Shown one piece after another: positions 44,078-52,212 of a stretch of DNA of 64,000 nt. The stretch is from contig NZ_CP074436.1 of the NCBI RefSeq assembly GCF_016858305.2, positions 1,880,001 to 1,944,000 of the forward strand. Reading direction: 5' to 3'. Position numbers and translations under genes: made by a program. This DNA comes from Polaribacter sp. Q13 (GTDB lineage Bacteria > Bacteroidota > Bacteroidia > Flavobacteriales > Flavobacteriaceae). Within the stretch, counting starts at the first letter, position 1, and each line of letters starts with the position of its first letter. The notes beneath the pieces are model-generated. The model was given only the letters and a program-made list of their open reading frames with translations, did no database searches and was not told the DNA's origin.

Positions 44078-45373
44078 ATGAACATACCACAAACTAGTTT
44101 TCCAAGAGTTGTAATTATTGGTGGCGGATTTGCAGGTTTAGCTGCAGCCAGAGGATTAGAAGAACAAGAACTGCAAGTTGTTTTAATTGACAAACACAAT
44201 TACCATACGTTTCAACCTTTATTGTATCAAGTAGCAACGGGTGGTTTAGAACCCGATTCTATTGCTTTTCCGTTAAGAAAACGTTTTAATGATGTAGAAA
44301 ATTTCTATTTTAGATTAGCTGAAGTTGAGAAAATCAATCCAGAAAATAATACCATCGAAACTTCTATTGGAAGCTTAGAGTATGATGAATTAATTATAGC
44401 TACGGGCTCTACAACCAACTTTTTTGGAAATACAAACATCCAAAAACACACGATGGAAATGAAGTCCATTCCGCAGTCTTTAAATATTAGAAGTCTAATT
44501 TTAGAAAACTTTGAAGAAGCCCTATTAACATCTAACATTGAAGAAAGAAATGCTTTAATGAATTTTGTAATTGTTGGTGGAGGACCAACAGGTGTAGAAT
44601 TAGCTGGTGCTTTGGCAGAAATGAAAAAAGGAATTTTGCCTAAAGATTATCCAGATTTAGACATTCGTCAAATGCAGATTAACTTAATACAAAGTTCTGA
44701 ATGTATTTTAAAAGGAATGAGTGCAAAAGCTTCTGAAAAAGCAGAAGATTTTCTAATAAAACTAGGCGTTCATGTTTGGAAAAATTTACGTGTTTTAGAT
44801 TATGACGGAAAAACAGTAACCACAAATGGTGAAGATCATTTTAAAGCCGAAACTGTTATCTGGGCAGCGGGTGTAAAAGGACAAATGATTGATGGTTTAA
44901 ACGCAGAATGTGTTATAGAAAGAGCCGCAAGAATTAAAGTGAATCAATTTAGCCAAGTTCTAGAACATCCAAACGTATATGCAATTGGAGATGTTGCTTG
45001 TATGACATCAGAAAAAACTCCCTACGGACACCCTATGATGGCGCAACCCGCCATTCAACAAGGACGATTGGTTGCAAAAAATATATTGGCAAAATTATTT
45101 AACAAAGAACAAAAAGCATTTGTTTATAAAGACAAAGGCTCCATGGCAACTATTGGACGAAATAAAGCCGTTGTAGATTTACCAAAATGGAAATTTCAAG
45201 GAGTTTTTGCTTGGTTTGTTTGGATGTTTGTCCACTTATTTTCCTTAATTGGTTTTAGAAACAAAGCCATCGTTTTTCTAAATTGGGTGTATAGTTACAT
45301 TCGTTTTGATAGAGAAACGCGTTTAATTATTAGACCTTATAAGAATAAAAATAGCTTTAGTTTCAGAAAATAG
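44078..45373 (+). CDS. Type II NADH dehydrogenase (NAD(P)/FAD-dependent)
   Basis: 431 residues. FAD-binding VIIGGGFAGLAAARGL at the start, NAD-binding FVIVGGGPTGVELAGALAEM near 163-182, and NVYAIGDVAC near 310. Two C-terminal hydrophobic helices (about 375-410) bind the membrane. It oxidises NADH with quinone without pumping protons. The following gene starts at the next base after its stop, so they form one transcript. Confidence 0.92.
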   Translation: MNIPQTSFPRVVIIGGGFAGLAAARGLEEQELQVVLIDKHNYHTFQPLLYQVATGGLEPDSIAFPLRKRFNDVENFYFRLAEVEKINPENNTIETSIGSLEYDELIIATGSTTNFFGNTNIQKHTMEMKSIPQSLNIRSLILENFEEALLTSNIEERNALMNFVIVGGGPTGVELAGALAEMKKGILPKDYPDLDIRQMQINLIQSSECILKGMSAKASEKAEDFLIKLGVHVWKNLRVLDYDGKTVTTNGEDHFKAETVIWAAGVKGQMIDGLNAECVIERAARIKVNQFSQVLEHPNVYAIGDVACMTSEKTPYGHPMMAQPAIQQGRLVAKNILAKLFNKEQKAFVYKDKGSMATIGRNKAVVDLPKWKFQGVFAWFVWMFVHLFSLIGFRNKAIVFLNWVYSYIRFDRETRLIIRPYKNKNSFSFRK

Positions 45374-45682
45374 ATGGCTGAAAAAAGAATTATAAAATGT
45401 CCGAACTGTGGGGTTTTCAATACCAATAAAGAGTATTGTTCTAATTGTAACACGCTTATCTCTCATCAAAAGAAAAGAGAGCTCAAAGCAAGTGCTGTAA
45501 AACAGAAAGAAGTAGATAAAGCTATTCATGAAAGAGAGAATCCTAATCTTGCAGAAAGATTAAAAAAGCATCCTAATGTTTTTTACCGTATTGTGGGTTG
45601 GGCTTTATATTCTGCAATTACAATTGTAAGTTTAATTGGTGCTGGTTTGGCTTGGTTTATTGCAATGGTGGCCGCCGGTTAA
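45374..45682 (+). CDS. Small zinc-ribbon membrane protein
   Basis: 102 residues. N-terminal zinc ribbon CPNCG (10-14) and CSNC (22-25), a basic/acidic middle, and a C-terminal membrane segment (about 76-99). It begins directly after the NDH-2 stop and the next gene starts 1 bp after its own stop. The function is unknown. The coupling suggests a link to NDH-2 or to membrane assembly, but this is only inferred from position. Confidence 0.75.
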   Translation: MAEKRIIKCPNCGVFNTNKEYCSNCNTLISHQKKRELKASAVKQKEVDKAIHERENPNLAERLKKHPNVFYRIVGWALYSAITIVSLIGAGLAWFIAMVAAG

Positions 45683-45683
45683 C

Positions 45684-46037
45684 ATGAAAAAAACACTCTT
45701 TTATTATTTTATCATTTCTCTATTAATAGGAATTACGGTCTATTTTCTTCAATACTTTTCAGTTCCTTTACCTAGAGTTATTCGTTTTTATGTGAACGAT
45801 TTTTTAATCATTCCGATTGTTTTATACAGTAGTTTACAGGTTTTAAAATGGTCTAAAAAAGATAAAAGCTACACGTTGAGTTTACCAATCATTCTTTACG
45901 TTTGTTTTATGTATAGCCTTTTATTCGAGTTTATTTTCCCTAAATATTTAGCAAGATATACCAAAGATATTGTAGATGTTATTCTTTATTTCGCAAGCGG
46001 ATTTGTATTCTATTATCTTCAAAAAGATAAAGACTGA
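45684..46037 (+). CDS. Small membrane protein
   Basis: 117 residues from the ATG at 45684 (MKKTLFYYFIISLLIG); a longer frame reading overlaps the previous gene and is not preferred. Four hydrophobic segments cover nearly the whole protein, with a basic C-terminus. I recognise no family. Third gene of the NDH-2 unit. Confidence 0.7.
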   Translation: MKKTLFYYFIISLLIGITVYFLQYFSVPLPRVIRFYVNDFLIIPIVLYSSLQVLKWSKKDKSYTLSLPIILYVCFMYSLLFEFIFPKYLARYTKDIVDVILYFASGFVFYYLQKDKD

Positions 46038-46090
46038 TAAAATTTCGAAATAAAACATTCGCATTTAACACAAGTGCTATTGCAAAAAAA

Positions 46091-46142
46091 ATCTTCTTTA
46101 GAAGGTTCATTCGATCAATCAAAAAATCAGTCTAAAGAAGAT
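46091..46142. repeat. 12-bp inverted repeat between convergent transcription units
   Basis: ATCTTCTTTAGA (46091-46102) and its exact complement TCTAAAGAAGAT (46131-46142), loop 28 bp, between the small membrane protein gene and the peroxidase gene. There is no clear T-tract; it might act as a weak terminator. Confidence 0.6.
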
Positions 46143-46168
46143 ATAAAGAAATAAAACACACTTAATTA

Positions 46169-47992
46169 CTACTTAGACTCTTCATAGTTTTCATCAAGTG
46201 TTTCCGTTAACGTTTTCATAAAAGCAACGATAGCATCTTGTTCATCAGTCGTTAAATTCAATTCATCAAAAGGCAAGGTTTGGTGCTCCAAATCAAAACC
46301 TAATCCACCTCCACCACCAAGGTTATAAAAAGCTACTACTTCCTCTAAAGTATTGTAAACACCATTGTGCATGTAGGGAGCAGTTAATGCTACATTTCTA
46401 ATAGAAGGTGTTTTAAACATCCCTTTATGCAGTTCCTCTTTATAGCTCCAATAAAATCCTAAATCGTCATCTAATTTTTTATTTTCCGCAGTTTCAGGTA
46501 CCCCAATAACTTCTTTTTCAGTCTCCGTAAAAAATGGCGGTACTGTACCATTTGTTAACGGCATAAAATGGCAAGTAGCACACAAAGCTTTTCCCATAAA
46601 TAAATTGTATCCAAGTTTTTCTTCATCAGAAAAATTGTTTTCTTCTCCTCTCATATTTTTATCAAATTTAGAATTGAAACCATTTAAAGTGGAAACATAA
46701 GATGAAATTGCTTTTATAACATCTGTATTATTAGATGACACTTTACCAAAAGCATCTTTAAAAAGAGGCGTGTATGTCGAATCTTTTAAAATAGCATTAG
46801 AAAACTTATGAACATTAGAGTTAAACTCTTTATCGTTTGTAAAAACAGCTGAAATTTGATCTATTAATGTATTTGACCTTCCATCTAAAAAGAAACTTTG
46901 TTGAAAAGCGGTATTTATAAGTGTTGGTGTATTTCGTTGTAAAGGATTCCCTTGATTATCTGAATTAAAATCGACATTATCTGCATAACCTTTGTCTTGT
47001 AAATGACAGCTAACACAAGCCATTTTTCCATTTTCAGAAAGTTTAGGATCTGAAAATAATTTTCTCCCTAAAGCTATTTGTTGATCGGTTGGATTTTGGT
47101 TGATCGCTGGCGTAAAATAATTTAGATTAAAGCTATTATCTTCAAAAAAGGTAGGCGCATCAAAATTAAAAGGCGTGGTATTTATGGGATTCCAAAGTGA
47201 ACTCGCTTTTCTTATTTCAACCCAATTTCTAGTAATCGAGTTCATGTAATCTCTAGTAAATGTAAAACGGTCAAAGGTATCAAAGTCTTCATTTTTTTTA
47301 ATAAACGAAATAGCGCTTTCAATATTACTGTTAAAAGCAGCGTCTAACTCCTTATTTTTTTCTTTTACAACACCCTGTATTGTTTGCTCATAAACGGTTT
47401 GCAAACTTTCTAAAGAAATAATCGTTTCTTTAATTCCTAAATGACTTACGGGTGTATCGAATCCTGAAATAGCCAAACTAACAATTCTTAAAAGCTGCTG
47501 ATGTGTTGCAATAAAAAAACGTTGCGGATTTAAAGTTCGTTTTAGAATCCCTTTTTTAAGATTAGAAAGCATGCCTTTTTGCACATACAATTCTTGATTA
47601 AAATCTGCTTCTGAGGTTTCATTATCAAAAATACTTTCTTCAATTTTTTGATACCCTACTGGTTTTATTATTTTACCCGTATCTTCTTTATAAATTGGTA
47701 AGGCAGGTCCGTTAGCTTTGTGACCAACTTCCGGGTTTAAATAAGATGCATAAGGTTCTGCTTTTTTAAATGCAGCTCTAGATAAAGCAAAATACTTTTT
47801 TGATTTTTCGCCATGCATCCCTGCAACTTCTAAGCTATCTATATACAGCAAAGCAGTATCCAAACTTTGGGCGTAATACTGTTGGGCAGATGTCCAATCC
47901 ACGATAGGAATCATTTCTTTTTTATCCTGATTACAGGATATCAAAAGAATACCAGTTAATAAAAAAAATAACGATTTAAAATATTTAAACAT
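46169..47992 (-). CDS. MauG/CcpA-like di-haem cytochrome c peroxidase lipoprotein
   Basis: 607 residues. Lipoprotein signal with C20 (LLISC). Residues 30-275 are a helical N-terminal region not found in plain peroxidases. The di-haem part follows with CVSCH at 326-330 and CATCH at 471-475. FTSPAINQNP-like NYFTPAINQNPTDQQIALGRKLFSDP introduces it. It reduces peroxide or performs oxidative modification in the periplasm. It lies 73 bp after the PhoX-like gene on the same strand, so the two are probably co-expressed. Confidence 0.87.
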   Translation of the reverse strand: MFKYFKSLFFLLTGILLISCNQDKKEMIPIVDWTSAQQYYAQSLDTALLYIDSLEVAGMHGEKSKKYFALSRAAFKKAEPYASYLNPEVGHKANGPALPIYKEDTGKIIKPVGYQKIEESIFDNETSEADFNQELYVQKGMLSNLKKGILKRTLNPQRFFIATHQQLLRIVSLAISGFDTPVSHLGIKETIISLESLQTVYEQTIQGVVKEKNKELDAAFNSNIESAISFIKKNEDFDTFDRFTFTRDYMNSITRNWVEIRKASSLWNPINTTPFNFDAPTFFEDNSFNLNYFTPAINQNPTDQQIALGRKLFSDPKLSENGKMACVSCHLQDKGYADNVDFNSDNQGNPLQRNTPTLINTAFQQSFFLDGRSNTLIDQISAVFTNDKEFNSNVHKFSNAILKDSTYTPLFKDAFGKVSSNNTDVIKAISSYVSTLNGFNSKFDKNMRGEENNFSDEEKLGYNLFMGKALCATCHFMPLTNGTVPPFFTETEKEVIGVPETAENKKLDDDLGFYWSYKEELHKGMFKTPSIRNVALTAPYMHNGVYNTLEEVVAFYNLGGGGGLGFDLEHQTLPFDELNLTTDEQDAIVAFMKTLTETLDENYEESK

Positions 47993-48065
47993 GTTGAAAG
48001 TTCTAAAAATAAAAGAATCTTCATTGTAAAAATGAAGATTCTTAATATTAAAAATATGGTTTGTA

Positions 48066-49592
48066 TTATCTAGCTAATCCTTTCAATAAAACAATTTGTC
48101 CACCTTGGTTATGTGGTAAACTGCTTGAAACGAAATCATCGCTTTCCCAATAATGCGGTTGTAGATTTAATATAAAAGTATCTGGCACTCCAACTTTATC
48201 AGAAATATCTGTTAATGCACCAAATTCACCAGAAAAACCAGTTGAACCTGTTGGATCTAAGTTATTTTCAATTTTTAAAGCTAAAACAACTTTAGTATTG
48301 TTACCATTTAAATCACTTTGATAAATTTGAGCAGCATGATTTCTAGAAAAAGAGTTTGGATCTTCTTGCGTATAAATAAAGTTTTCTGTTACACAAATAT
48401 TATCTGGACTTTGTAATTCTGAAACATTACCATCTTTATTATTAGTATCTGTATTTCCACTAATAATTTGCGTTAACTTACCTTCTAATGGGTTGGTTGC
48501 ATCTAATTCCATTTTATAAACAGTACCCCAATCATTATAAGTTCCTCTCCCAGGTCCTCTACCAGTTACAGCAAAAAAGACCTCTCTTGCATCTGCATCG
48601 CTACCTTTTCTGTAATCTACATCTTCTACACGCATAAACTGAGAAGCAAATACATTTGTACAAGCTGTTTCCATTTCGTTTTTAGTTAAACTAGCTCCAT
48701 CAACAATTTCAACAAATTCTATATCATACGATTTAGAAAACTCTAAACTTCCTTCGTTGTAAACAGTATTAGCTGTAACATCCATTGTTCCACCAGCACC
48801 ATCAGACACTTGCTTAAATCTTAAAACATATATTTTTCCGTTTTCTAAATCGGCATCACCGTTTTCAGAAACATACATAACAACCTGTCCTTCAGAGCCA
48901 CTAGAATCATCATCACCACCAACAATTACTGTTTTACCAGCATATGCTCCTTGTGGCAAAGGCACTGCATTTTCCCAAGAGAATTCTCCTAAAGCATCTA
49001 AACCAAAATCTGCCGTAGGTGTAGGTGTTTCAACCCAAGGGTCGATACCTTTTACATCGTAAGAAAGACTCTCTGAAGCCGATAAAAAGATGTCTTTATC
49101 ACCACCGTGAATTGCCGCTTCCCACATGGTTCCAGAACATTGTCTAGCATAATCTGACACACCATTATTTAATAACCAATCTCCTTTAATAGGATTCAGG
49201 TCTTTATCAAAACGAATTCTAGAAACAGCATGATCATCTTCTGCATTCACAACATAGATATACTCATCTCCATCTTTTAAAAATCCTGCACCGTCTTGTG
49301 CACCTACTAAACGGAAACCGTTAGAAAGTACATCTGTAGAACTTATTAAAGAGAAAGCTTCTACTGAACTAAAGTCTGACTTTATTGTTACTAAAGGAGC
49401 TAAAGAAGATTTGTTAGAAAACATTTCTGGAGAAGGTGTAAAATCTTCACCATCTGCACCGTCAGATCCATTAATGCCATCAACACCGTCAATACCATCC
49501 ACACCATCTTCAGGATTACAACTCGTAAAAACTGCACTTACAGAAGTTACTACAAAAAGAAATAAAAATAATTTAAAGTACTTGTTCATCAT
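48066..49592 (-). CDS. PhoX/DUF839-like lipoprotein with collagen-like segment
   Basis: 508 residues. Lipoprotein signal with C25 (FTSC). Residues 30-50 have seven Gly-X-Y triplets (GVDGIDGVDGINGSDGADGED), rich in Asp and collagen-like, forming a spacer. The rest is a beta-propeller-like domain resembling PhoX/DUF839, ending with ELQSPDNICV...YTQEDPN and ILNLQPHYW. PhoX relatives are calcium-dependent alkaline phosphatases, but I cannot verify catalytic residues here, so activity is uncertain. It lies upstream of the MauG-like gene and divergent from a TonB receptor gene. Confidence 0.68.
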   Translation of the reverse strand: MMNKYFKLFLFLFVVTSVSAVFTSCNPEDGVDGIDGVDGINGSDGADGEDFTPSPEMFSNKSSLAPLVTIKSDFSSVEAFSLISSTDVLSNGFRLVGAQDGAGFLKDGDEYIYVVNAEDDHAVSRIRFDKDLNPIKGDWLLNNGVSDYARQCSGTMWEAAIHGGDKDIFLSASESLSYDVKGIDPWVETPTPTADFGLDALGEFSWENAVPLPQGAYAGKTVIVGGDDDSSGSEGQVVMYVSENGDADLENGKIYVLRFKQVSDGAGGTMDVTANTVYNEGSLEFSKSYDIEFVEIVDGASLTKNEMETACTNVFASQFMRVEDVDYRKGSDADAREVFFAVTGRGPGRGTYNDWGTVYKMELDATNPLEGKLTQIISGNTDTNNKDGNVSELQSPDNICVTENFIYTQEDPNSFSRNHAAQIYQSDLNGNNTKVVLALKIENNLDPTGSTGFSGEFGALTDISDKVGVPDTFILNLQPHYWESDDFVSSSLPHNQGGQIVLLKGLAR

Positions 49593-49621
49593 TTAATTTA
49601 TAAAGGTTAATTAATCGGTTA

Positions 49622-49629
49622 CAAAAGTA
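49622..49629 (-). promoter_or_regulatory. Candidate -7 box of the PhoX-like/MauG-like unit
   Basis: The minus strand reads TACTTTTG, an exact TAnnTTTG match, 29 bp before the ATG. A TTTG lies 16 bp further upstream, a little closer than usual for -33. Confidence 0.5.
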
Positions 49630-49958
49630 TCCTTAGAAGCCTTTGCAAATATTAACTAAGCATTACTGTTCCCTTAATCTTGAGTAACTTTAGTGTTAAA
49701 AACGTTAATTAAATATTAACGAGTACATGAAATTGAAGCTATAACATTAAGTAAACATGAAGAAAAGAAGAACGCTAATCCTTTCATTTCAAAGACAACC
49801 TAAGATGGACTGTTCATTTTCAACAAACTAAAACAGCATAGATATGAAGAACTTAAAAGGCTTTCTAAAATTCATTAAAAAAAGATAATCATCACATTTA
49901 AAAAGCGTTTATTAAGAAAATTAAAGACAGTTGGCCATATTTTATAAAAACTTTACAA

Positions 49959-49986
49959 TTCATCATTTAAAAATTACAACTCGGTA
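49959..49986 (+). promoter_or_regulatory. Weak LytTR-like operator upstream of the TonB receptor gene
   Basis: TTCATCA (49959-49965) and CTCGGTA (49980-49986), start-to-start 21 bp, 58 bp before the ATG. The right half shares ACAAnTCGGTATT with the site at 57553-57580. Weaker than the other three. Confidence 0.3.
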
Positions 49987-50044
49987 TTTGTTTTTATTTT
50001 CAACATGAATAAGTTCACATCTTTGTATCATCAAAACAACCAAG

Positions 50045-52201
50045 ATGAAACAAATACTACTTTTATTATTAATCAGCTGTCAATTTTCAATCATTGCACA
50101 AACCACCATCTCCGGAAAAGTAACGGACTCTAAAAACAATCCTATCAATGGAGCGAATGTATATTTAGACGGAACGTATGATGGAACTTCGACCAACGAT
50201 AAGGGAGAATTCTCTTTCAAAACTGATGAGAAAGGAACACAAACCTTAATCATCTCTTTTATCTCTTTTGAACCCTTTATAAAAACTACGGATGTTTCAT
50301 CACTCAAAAATTTAAAAATTAAATTAAGAGATGATGTAAATTCTTTAGACGCAGTTGTTATCAATGCAGGTACATTTGAAGCAGGAGAAAAAGCCAAAGT
50401 CACCGTTCTTAAACCATTAGACATTGTTACCACAGCAAGTGCTTTGGGCGACGTTATGGGCGCTTTGCAAACACTTCCTGGAACTTCTACCGTAGATGAA
50501 GATGGACGGTTATTTGTGCGTGGTGGTGAAGCAGAAGAAACTCAGATTTTTGTGGATGGAATTCGTGTTTTTACACCTTATACTCCAAGAGCAAATAACA
50601 TTCCAACTCGTGGACGCTTTTCTCCTTTCTTATTTAAAGGAATTTCTTTTTCTACTGGTGGTTATTCTGCAGAATACGGACAAGCATTATCGAGCGTTTT
50701 ACAGTTAAATACTATTGATGAACCTGTGGAAGAAAAAACAGATTTGTCCTTTATGACGTTAGGTTTAGGTGTTGGAAATACTCAAGTTTGGGGGAACAAT
50801 TCATTTAGTGTAAATACTTCTTACATCAATTTAGCACCTTATCAAGAAGCTTTTCCTGATAGAAATACTTGGAAGAAACCTGTACAATCTTTAAGTGGAG
50901 AAATGGTGTATAGACATAAATTTAAGAATGAATCTTTATTAAAATTGTACGGCGCATTTAGTTATACAGATTTTGATGTTATACAAGATGATATTAATTT
51001 CGTTGATGGATTTCGTTTCGGACTGAAAAATAGAAACCTCTACTTTAATACTTCCTACAAGAACAAATTTGGCGATAATTGGAGAATAGAAACGGGGTTT
51101 AGTTTTACAAACGATCATTCTAACCTTAAAATTATTGACGATTTAGTAACAGACAATGAAAACTCCATGCACTTTAAAGTGAAGCTTAAAAAACAGTTTT
51201 CTAAACGATTTAAAGTAAGTTTTGGATCAGAATATTTTATGACAGATTTTAAAGAAGTTTACAACGCTAATAATAGCAATGAAATAGAATATGGATTTAA
51301 CAATAACATCTTTGCTTCGTTTGTAGAAACAGATATTTTCTTCTCTAAAAATTTAGCAACAAAAATAGGAGTCAGAGCAGAACATTCTGAGTTATTAAAT
51401 GAATCGACAATTTCACCTAGAACCTCTATTGCCTATAAAGTGAATAAAAACGCACAATTTTCCTTGGCTTACGGTCAGTTTTATCAGAATCCGAAAAATG
51501 AATATTTAAAATTCAATCAAGATTTTAAAGCAGAAAACACCTCACATTTAATTGCCAATTATCAACATACAAAACAAGGTCAGATATTTAGAATTGAAGC
51601 CTATTTAAAAGACTATAAAGACTTGGTGAAATATGATGACAACCAACCAATATTTACAAGTAACTTTAACAATAACGGAAATGGGTATGCCAAAGGTTTC
51701 GATATTTTCTGGAGACAAGATGGTAAAATAAAAAACACCGATTATTGGGTATCTTACTCCTATCTAGATACCGAAAGAGATTATAGAAATTATCCAACAG
51801 CAGCAAGACCTAGTTTTGCTTCCGAACATAATTTATCTGTGGTAGCCAAACATTGGATAGCAGATTGGAAAAGTCAAGTTGGTTTTAGTTACAATTTTGC
51901 TTCCAGCAGAAATTATACCAACCCAAATGAAACTGGTTTTTTAAACAATCAGACTAAAAACTACAATTCTTTAAGTTTAAATTGGGCGTATTTAATAGAT
52001 CAACAAAAGATTTTATATTTCTCCGTAAACAACGTTTTAGGAACTCAGAATGTATTTGGCTACAACTATAAAAACACCGCAGAACCGAATGGAAATTTTG
52101 AGCGACAAGCAATTATCCCAAATGCAGACAGCTTCTTTTTTGTAGGTTTCTTTTGGACAATTAGTGATAATACAAAAACAAATCAGTTAGATAATTTGTA
52201 A
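50045..52201 (+). CDS. TonB-dependent receptor
   Basis: 718 residues. Signal peptide 1-19 (ending IIAQ), a carboxypeptidase-regulatory-like domain about 20-108 (ISGKVTDSKNNPINGANVYLDG), a plug domain about 115-235 (VRGGEAEETQIFVDGIRV), and a short 22-strand barrel ending in the aromatic SFFFVGFFWTI. It takes up a large substrate across the outer membrane using TonB/ExbBD energy. Not SusC-like and no SusD is present. The divergent PhoX-like and MauG-like genes suggest a shared nutrient programme. Confidence 0.88.
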   Translation: MKQILLLLLISCQFSIIAQTTISGKVTDSKNNPINGANVYLDGTYDGTSTNDKGEFSFKTDEKGTQTLIISFISFEPFIKTTDVSSLKNLKIKLRDDVNSLDAVVINAGTFEAGEKAKVTVLKPLDIVTTASALGDVMGALQTLPGTSTVDEDGRLFVRGGEAEETQIFVDGIRVFTPYTPRANNIPTRGRFSPFLFKGISFSTGGYSAEYGQALSSVLQLNTIDEPVEEKTDLSFMTLGLGVGNTQVWGNNSFSVNTSYINLAPYQEAFPDRNTWKKPVQSLSGEMVYRHKFKNESLLKLYGAFSYTDFDVIQDDINFVDGFRFGLKNRNLYFNTSYKNKFGDNWRIETGFSFTNDHSNLKIIDDLVTDNENSMHFKVKLKKQFSKRFKVSFGSEYFMTDFKEVYNANNSNEIEYGFNNNIFASFVETDIFFSKNLATKIGVRAEHSELLNESTISPRTSIAYKVNKNAQFSLAYGQFYQNPKNEYLKFNQDFKAENTSHLIANYQHTKQGQIFRIEAYLKDYKDLVKYDDNQPIFTSNFNNNGNGYAKGFDIFWRQDGKIKNTDYWVSYSYLDTERDYRNYPTAARPSFASEHNLSVVAKHWIADWKSQVGFSYNFASSRNYTNPNETGFLNNQTKNYNSLSLNWAYLIDQQKILYFSVNNVLGTQNVFGYNYKNTAEPNGNFERQAIIPNADSFFFVGFFWTISDNTKTNQLDNL

Positions 52202-52212
52202 ACAAAAGGTTT

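Larger units (their letters stand above)
49593..50044. other. 452-bp divergent control region with one tiny possible ORF
   Basis: It holds the -7 box of the PhoX-like gene (49622-49629), a weak LytTR-like repeat (49959-49986) before the TonB receptor gene, and a 14-codon ORF at 49844-49888 (MKNLKGFLKFIKKR, a basic amphipathic peptide). The peptide may be chance. Confidence 0.45.

Noticed and set aside
50496..50708. 70-residue plus ORF inside the TonB receptor gene
   Set aside because: An out-of-frame reading of the plug domain region.
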